Below, piece by piece: positions 8,712 through 12,500 of a stretch of DNA of 12,500 bases. The notes beneath the pieces are model-generated. The model searched no databases and was not told the origin of the DNA. It saw only the letters and a program-made list of their open reading frames with translations. Location of the stretch: NCBI GenBank assembly GCA_030674185.1, contig JAPXFY010000013.1, positions 47,169,964-47,182,463 of the forward strand, read 5' to 3'. The stretch is from Monoplex corrugatus (lineage: Eukaryota > Mollusca > Gastropoda > Littorinimorpha > Ranellidae). How positions within the stretch are numbered: the stretch's first letter is position 1; each line of letters starts with the position of its first letter. The position numbers were made by a program, and so were the translations under genes.

Positions 8712-8825
8712 GGTCTATGTGCAGGCTTAAGGCTCGTGCCATGATCACCATCACATGGCACCTGTGACGTTAGTGCATATGGAATTCATTCCGAGCGCGG
8801 AGACGTCATCTTGAGAAACTGAAAC

Positions 8826-9280
8826 ATAAGTACAACGTGTCCAGGTTTATTCTTTAAGCAATTAACAAACGTAGAAAAAAAAAAGAACTTTAAATGTATC
8901 CTGAATTTAACATGCTGAAAAATGTCATATCAGATGGTTACCAGATTAAACAGCTTCAGCATATGACACTTTTATTCGCTGTAAAATTATGTACAGGTTA
9001 TAATGAATGCAAGGTGTTATCAAGATAATGTATTTTAATGAGATTTGTAGTGTTTCTTATATATGCAATGTGAGCTTTGAAAAAAAATCGATTTAAGATT
9101 AAGATTATGTGTTAAAAACGCCCCACCCGACACACATACCACCATCACCACAATTTTCTTTGCCCCCCCCCCCTCCTCGCCATTCACCCACCATTCCCGC
9201 CTTAATCCCGTCTCCTTGTCATTATATGCTTTGTGGCCTAAGGCTGTGGTACATTAAACTATTTCGAAACTTCTGTCTCT
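8826..9280. other. AT-rich stretch with C-rich patch, no gene seen
   Basis: The left part is AT-rich with no recognisable feature. From 9118 to 9215 the plus strand becomes C/A-rich (CCCCACCC, ACCACCATCACCACAA), with an 11-base C run at 9163-9173. The plus-strand open frame from 9109 is Pro/His/Ser-rich because of this composition and continues into the microsatellite; it is not considered a gene. Confidence 0.5.
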
Positions 9281-9478
9281 ATGTGTGTGTGTGTGTCTCT
9301 CTCTCTTTCTGTGTCTCTTTCTCTCTCTGAGTCTATGTATCTCTCTTTTTCTCTCTGTCTCTGTCTGTTTCTCTCTCTGTCTGTCTCTTCCTCCCTCTCT
9401 CTCTCTCTCTCTCCCTCTCTCTCTCTCTCTTCCCTCTTTCTCTCTCTGTCTCTTACTCTGTCTCTCCGTCAGTCTGTA

Positions 9479-9510
<32 letters not shown>

Positions 9511-9540
9511 ACTCTCTCTCCCCCCTCTCTCTCTCTCTCA
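9281..9540. repeat. GT then CT/GTCT microsatellite
   Basis: A short GT run (9281-9297) turns into a CT-rich array with GTCT units (for example seven in a row near 9478-9508), pyrimidines on the plus strand. It directly adjoins the CA array that follows. Open frames here are Leu/Ser/Cys repeats. Confidence 0.95.
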
Positions 9541-9566
9541 AAACAAAACACAAACACACACATGCA

Positions 9567-9651
<85 letters not shown>

Positions 9652-9664
9652 CACACACACACAC
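9541..9664. repeat. (CA)n microsatellite
   Basis: CAAAACA and CACAAA units lead into two long CA runs (about 9571-9610 and 9613-9648), separated by one CC break, ending at ACAATCTC. The His/Thr frames on the plus strand and Cys/Val frames on the minus strand are artefacts. Confidence 0.95.
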
Positions 9665-9780
9665 AATCTCTGTCCTCCTTAAATGCAGGCAGATTGGTAA
9701 GGGCAGATAAGGAAGTTGGCCTGTGGGCAAATATATTTACCGCTGGAAAATATACATTCAGTTTAATTCATTCGTTAAAT

Positions 9781-9843
9781 CTCTCTCCTCTCTCTCTCTC
9801 TCTCTCTCTTGTCTGTCTTTGCCTCTCTCTCTCTCTCTGTCTC
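9781..9843. repeat. CT microsatellite leading into minisatellite
   Basis: About 60 bases of CT repeat with a TTGTCTGTCTTTGC interruption. It merges without a spacer into the CT-rich 18-bp minisatellite. Confidence 0.9.
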
Positions 9844-10760
9844 CCCATATTCCCTGTCCTCTCCCTATTCCCTGTCCACTCTCCCTATTCCCTGTTCACT
9901 CTCTATTTCCTGTCCTCTCCCTGTTCCTTGTCTATCCCATATTCCCCGTCAACCTCATAGTCCCTGTCCACTTATATTCTCTGTTTACCTCATATTCCTT
10001 CTCCACTCCATATTCCCTGTCTACTCTATATTCCCTGTCCATTCCCTCTTCCCTGTCTACTCTATATTCCTTGTCCATTCTCTCTTCCCTATCTACTCCT
10101 TATTCCCTATCCTCTCCCCCATTCCCTGTCCACTCCCTATTTCCTGTCCCCTCCCTATTCCCTGTCTATCCTATATTCCCTATCCTCTCCCTATTCCCTG
10201 TCTACCCCATATTCCCTGTCCTCTCCCCATTCCCTGTCTACCCCATATTCCCTGTCCTCTCCCTATTCCCTGTCTATCCCATATTCCCTGTCCTCTCCCT
10301 ATTCCCTGTCTACCCCATATTTCCTGTCCTCTCCTATTCTCTGTCTACCCCATATTCCCTGTCCTCTCCCTATTCTCTGTCTACCCCATATTCCCTGTCC
10401 TCTCCCTATTCCCTGTCTACCTCATATTCCCTGTCCTCTCCCTATTCCCTGTCTACCCCATATTCCCTGTCCACTCCATATTCTCTGTCCACTTGTATTC
10501 CCTCTCCACTCCATATTCCCTGTCCACTTCATATTCCCTGTCCACTCCATGTTCCCTGTCCACTTCATATTCCCTGTCCACTCCCTATTCCCTGTAGACT
10601 GCCTATTCCTTATTCCCTCCATCTTCCCTGTCCACTCCGTATTCCCTGTCCACTCCTTATTCCATGTCCACTCCATATTCCCTGTCCACTCTTATTCTCT
10701 GTCCACTCATATTCCCTGCTCACCCCATATTTCCTGTCCAATCTCTATTCCCTCCTTATC
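9844..10760. repeat. 18-bp minisatellite with 36-bp higher-order repeat
   Basis: About 51 copies of an 18-bp unit close to CCATATTCCCTGTCCACT. Three zones can be told apart. In 9844-10,135 the units are varied. In 10,136-10,470 a two-unit pattern alternates (ATTCCCTGTCTACCCCAT, then ATTCCCTGTCCTCTCCCT), giving nine copies of a 36-bp repeat with few differences. From 10,471 to 10,760 single 18-bp units ending in CACTCCAT dominate. Because 18 is a multiple of 3 and the unit lacks stops, long frames stay open: 9723-10,769 and 9809-10,597 on plus and 10,422-10,676 on minus, encoding Pro-Tyr-Ser-Leu-Ser-Thr, Ile-Pro-Cys-Pro-Leu and Glu-Trp-Thr-Gly-Asn type repeats. With no start context, signal peptide or family match I treat it as noncoding. 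Confidence 0.93.
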
Positions 10761-10849
10761 CCAGTATAGCTCCGTGTACAGTATTTCCCTTTCATTTCAG
10801 TACATTGCTTCAGACAGTGTTAGTTGCATGTGCAATTATTCAAAATTGA

Positions 10850-11200
10850 CGGGCGGGATAGTCCAGCTAAATAAGACGTGGGACTTCCAGTCCAAATGTC
10901 TGGGTTTGGTTTTGACTGGGGTACCGCCTGCCCGCCTGGTGGGTAAAGAGTGAAGATTTATCTTATTTCCCAGGACAATGTGTGTGCAGACCTGTTGATT
11001 CCTAAATTTCCTTAGTGTGTATACTCATGCAGAACATCCAAAATGTAAGTCATGTCAGTGTCCCATGGCTCATAAAAGCATGAAAATGTCCAGCTTGCAC
11101 GCCCACCAAAGACGAAGTAGGCAGACTATTCAGCAACGTAGCTCTTCCGTAGAGTGGCTAAAGCAACTTGCGTGCACTCATTTAAAAAATTCGGAACGCT
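10850..11200 (+). mobile_element. tRNA-derived SINE, plus strand, diverged
   Basis: GGCGGGATAGTCCAGC at 10,852-10,867 is the 5' head of a tRNA-like sequence, with a decayed box A (TAGTCCAGCTAA at 10,859) and a decayed box B (GGTTTGGTTTT at 10,903-10,913; tRNA consensus GGTTCGANNCC). GGACTTCCAGTCCAAA at 10,881-10,896 lies where an anticodon arm would be. The body that follows, CTGGTGGGTAAAGAGTG and CCCAGG then GTGTGCAGACCTG, matches the layout of an abundant gastropod SINE as I recall it. Later blocks (AGCTTGCACGCCCACCAAAG, GTAGGCAGAC) fit its 3' half. The copy is old: both promoter boxes are mutated. Its 3' end near 11,200 is approximate. It is not a functional tRNA. Confidence 0.75.
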
Positions 11201-11213
11201 GAAAAATAACACT

Positions 11214-11625
11214 CTGTCTCTGTCTCTGTCCCTGTCTCTGTCTTTGTCTCTCTGTCTCTGTCTGCCTCTATCTTTGACTCTCTCTGTCTCTCCCTCTCTC
11301 TGTCTCTCTGTCTTTCTGTCTCTGTGTCTATGTCTCTGACTCTATCTCTGTTTCTTAGTCTCTGTCTTTCTATCTTTGTCTGTCAGTCTCTGTCTCTGTC
11401 TTTATCTCTGTTTCTCTGTCTTTCTGTCTCTGCTTCTCGGTCTCTATCTCTGTCTCAGTTTCTCGGTCTCTATCTCTGTCTCTCTGTCTCTGTCTCTATT
11501 TGTGTCTGTCTGTCTGTCTGTCCGTCTGTCTCTTTCTTTTTTTGTCTCTCTGTTTTCTGTCTCTGTCTCTGCGTGTCTGTGTGTTTGTGTGTGTGTGTGT
11601 CTCTCTCTCTCTTTCTCTCTCTCTC

Positions 11626-11688
<63 letters not shown>

Positions 11689-11739
11689 TTTCTCTCTGTC
11701 TCCCTCTCTCACTTTGTCTCTCCGTTTTCTTTTTTTTTT

Positions 11740-11803
<64 letters not shown>

Positions 11804-11823
11804 GTCTTCTTCTCTCTCTCAAA
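11214..11823. repeat. CT/GTCT array with internal (GT)n
   Basis: About 610 bases of CT-rich simple sequence, pyrimidines on plus. It includes an interrupted GTCTCT region (11,214-11,500), a (GTCT)n run at 11,504-11,530, a GT run of about 30 uninterrupted units at 11,627-11,687, a T run near 11,731-11,740 and pure CT near the right end. Frames of 115-182 codons (for example 11,324-11,872) are Leu/Ser/Cys/Val repeats. Confidence 0.95.
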
Positions 11824-12050
11824 GCGGAATGTAATAGTGCTAAATAGGATACTGGCAACGTGGACGTCATGAACCTGCCATATGATAAAAGCACATAATG
11901 CAATCTAATCATCAACAAGGACACTTGGATGGTGACCGCCAACAGGATGTGGTGGGTGAACAAAAGGATGAGCAAAATGAAGTGTGTGCAGAAACTCTGA
12001 CTGACATAAACGATATCCAAAACAAGTGTGACCGCCCGCGTTGAAGCAAA
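11824..12050. other. Unique DNA left of the fold-back
   Basis: Mixed sequence of about 230 bases, no gene recognised. A minus-strand open frame from 12,187 runs out of the inverted-repeat arm into this stretch (to 11,912); it has no recognisable domain. Confidence 0.4.
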
Positions 12051-12384
12051 CAGGAACCAGAAAAAGGCACGAAAGAAGAATATGAACACGTATTTAATAC
12101 AACAAAACAAGACAGGCGCAAATTTTTGGCCAACTGGCCTTTGTCAAGCGTAAAGATTACAAACAAACAAACAAACACTAGATACAAAAAATTTGAGAAA
12201 AAGACTGAAACTTCCCTGCTGCTGTCATCAATGAGAGAAAAGGAACAAATTTTTTGTATCTAGTGTTTGTTTGATTGTAATCTTAACGCTTGACAAAGGC
12301 CAGTTGGCCGAAAATTTGCGCCTGTCTTGTTTTGTTGTATTAAATACGCGTTCATATCTTCTTTCGTGTTTTTTCTGGTTCCTG
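12051..12384. repeat. Fold-back: inverted repeat with ~140-bp arms
   Basis: The left arm is 12,051-12,194 and the right arm 12,247-12,384, separated by 52 bases. The arms are reverse complements over their full length, above 90% by eye. The outer ends are CAGGAACCAGAAAAA and its complement TTTTTCTGGTTCCTG; the inner ends are TAGATACAAAAAATTT and AAATTTTTTGTATCTA. The main differences are AAAC units (four on the left, two on the right), one T/C change at the GGCC hairpin and a few indels. Such a structure can be a fold-back element or MITE, two retroelement ends inserted head to head, or an inverted pseudo-LTR of a Penelope-like element. No transposase or reverse transcriptase is present in the window to decide. 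Confidence 0.9.
12287..12320 (+). other. Hammerhead-ribozyme-like core in right arm
   Basis: In order the sequence reads CGC (12,287-12,289), TTGACAA (12,290-12,296), A, GGCC (12,298-12,301), AGTT loop, GGCC (12,306-12,309), GAAAA (12,310-12,314), TTT, GCG (12,318-12,320). This is the order of a hammerhead core: CUGANGA, hairpin stem II, GAAA, closed by a short outer stem. The C3 and G8 positions of the consensus read T and A here, a paired change. GAAA is intact. Catalysis is doubtful because C3 and G8 are normally conserved. The reverse-strand counterpart in the left arm (12,117-12,150) has lost the G of GAAA. Confidence 0.3.
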
Positions 12385-12419
12385 ACATGAACGATGACGA
12401 TGATAGTGATGACGTTACA

Positions 12420-12441
12420 TAACCCTAACCCTAACCCTAAC
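12420..12441. repeat. Short interstitial telomere-type tract (TAACCC)n
   Basis: TAACCCTAACCCTAACCC followed by TAAC, 3.7 perfect units of the CCCTAA/TTAGGG telomeric repeat used by molluscs and many other animals. It lies 35 bases right of the fold-back. It is too short to be a chromosome end and sequence continues beyond it. Confidence 0.9.
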
Positions 12442-12500
12442 ATGGCAGAACATAATGTGTCAAGTGAAACATAATTATGGTAAGCGTGCCGATACACTGT

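Larger units (their letters stand above)
7565..8825 (-). mobile_element. Dispersed repeat copy B, interrupted
   Basis: This is the second copy of the repeat seen at 1-420, in the same orientation. It is split in two: 7565-7799 matches about 15-296 of copy A at about 70% identity, and 8712-8825 matches about 290-407 at about 92%. In copy A the two parts are joined at GGTTTATGTACAGG. In copy B, GGTCTAT stands at 7793-7799 and again at 8712-8718, with 912 bases between. On the minus strand the element begins at 8825 with GTTTCAGTTTCTCAAG and has one fewer GTTTCA unit than copy A. The sequence beyond 7565 no longer aligns clearly. Confidence 0.75.

Noticed and set aside
9844..10760. CRISPR-like regular repeat spacing
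   Set aside because: There are no unique spacers; the units are contiguous, and the setting is a eukaryotic genome.
9723..10769. 348-codon open frame with a six-residue repeat
   Set aside because: The 18-bp unit is a multiple of three without stops, so all frames and the other strand are open too; the frame starts in unrelated DNA and has no signal peptide or family match.
10852..10925. tRNA gene on the plus strand
   Set aside because: Both promoter boxes are decayed and the sequence continues into a SINE body.

Overview
This window looks like intergenic or deep intronic DNA from a repeat-rich animal genome, most likely a marine gastropod mollusc. The taxonomic call rests on recollection of repeat families, not on a search. 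The plus-strand tRNA-derived SINE at about 10,850-11,200 has the body layout (CTGGTGGGTAAAG, CCCAGG, GTGCAGACCTG) that I associate with gastropod SINEs. The two minus-strand repeats that begin GTTTCAGTTTCTCAAG also resemble a common gastropod repeat. A TTAGGG-type telomeric tract fits a mollusc but is not specific. No cellular protein-coding gene, rRNA or functional tRNA could be supported. Almost every long open frame is a translation of simple sequence (poly-Leu/Ser, His/Thr, Cys/Val, Ile/Tyr/Leu/Ser) or of a minisatellite whose 18-bp unit keeps all frames open.

Layout, left to right. 1-420: dispersed repeat copy A, minus strand. 797-1254: 5'-truncated, frameshifted 3' end of a LINE, plus strand, ending in five TGA units. 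1255-3036: AT-rich DNA with nothing recognisable. 3037-3412: tRNA-derived SINE, minus strand, with A and B boxes. 3491-6810: a run of microsatellite blocks, mostly (CT)n/(GTCT)n with GATA, CATA/TA and GT tracts, separated by short unique spacers. 7089-7476: TTG and TTAC simple repeats. 7565-8825: copy B of the dispersed repeat, interrupted by a 912-bp segment flanked by a 7-bp direct repeat. 9281-9664: GT, CT and CA composite. 9781-10,760: a CT tract running into an 18-bp minisatellite with a 36-bp higher-order repeat in its centre. 10,850-11,200: second tRNA-derived SINE, plus strand. 11,214-11,823: CT/GT array. 12,051-12,384: inverted repeat with arms of about 140 bp and a 52-bp loop. 12,420-12,441: a short telomere-type (TAACCC)n tract.

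No genes work together here. The history that can be read is one of retroelement insertion (LINE, two SINE families, one nested insertion, one fold-back) and microsatellite growth. The most interesting points are: the fold-back, whose arms carry a hammerhead-ribozyme-like core with a paired substitution and which lies beside a telomeric tract; the nested insertion with a target-site-like duplication; and the fact that every long polypyrimidine array has its pyrimidines on the same strand.
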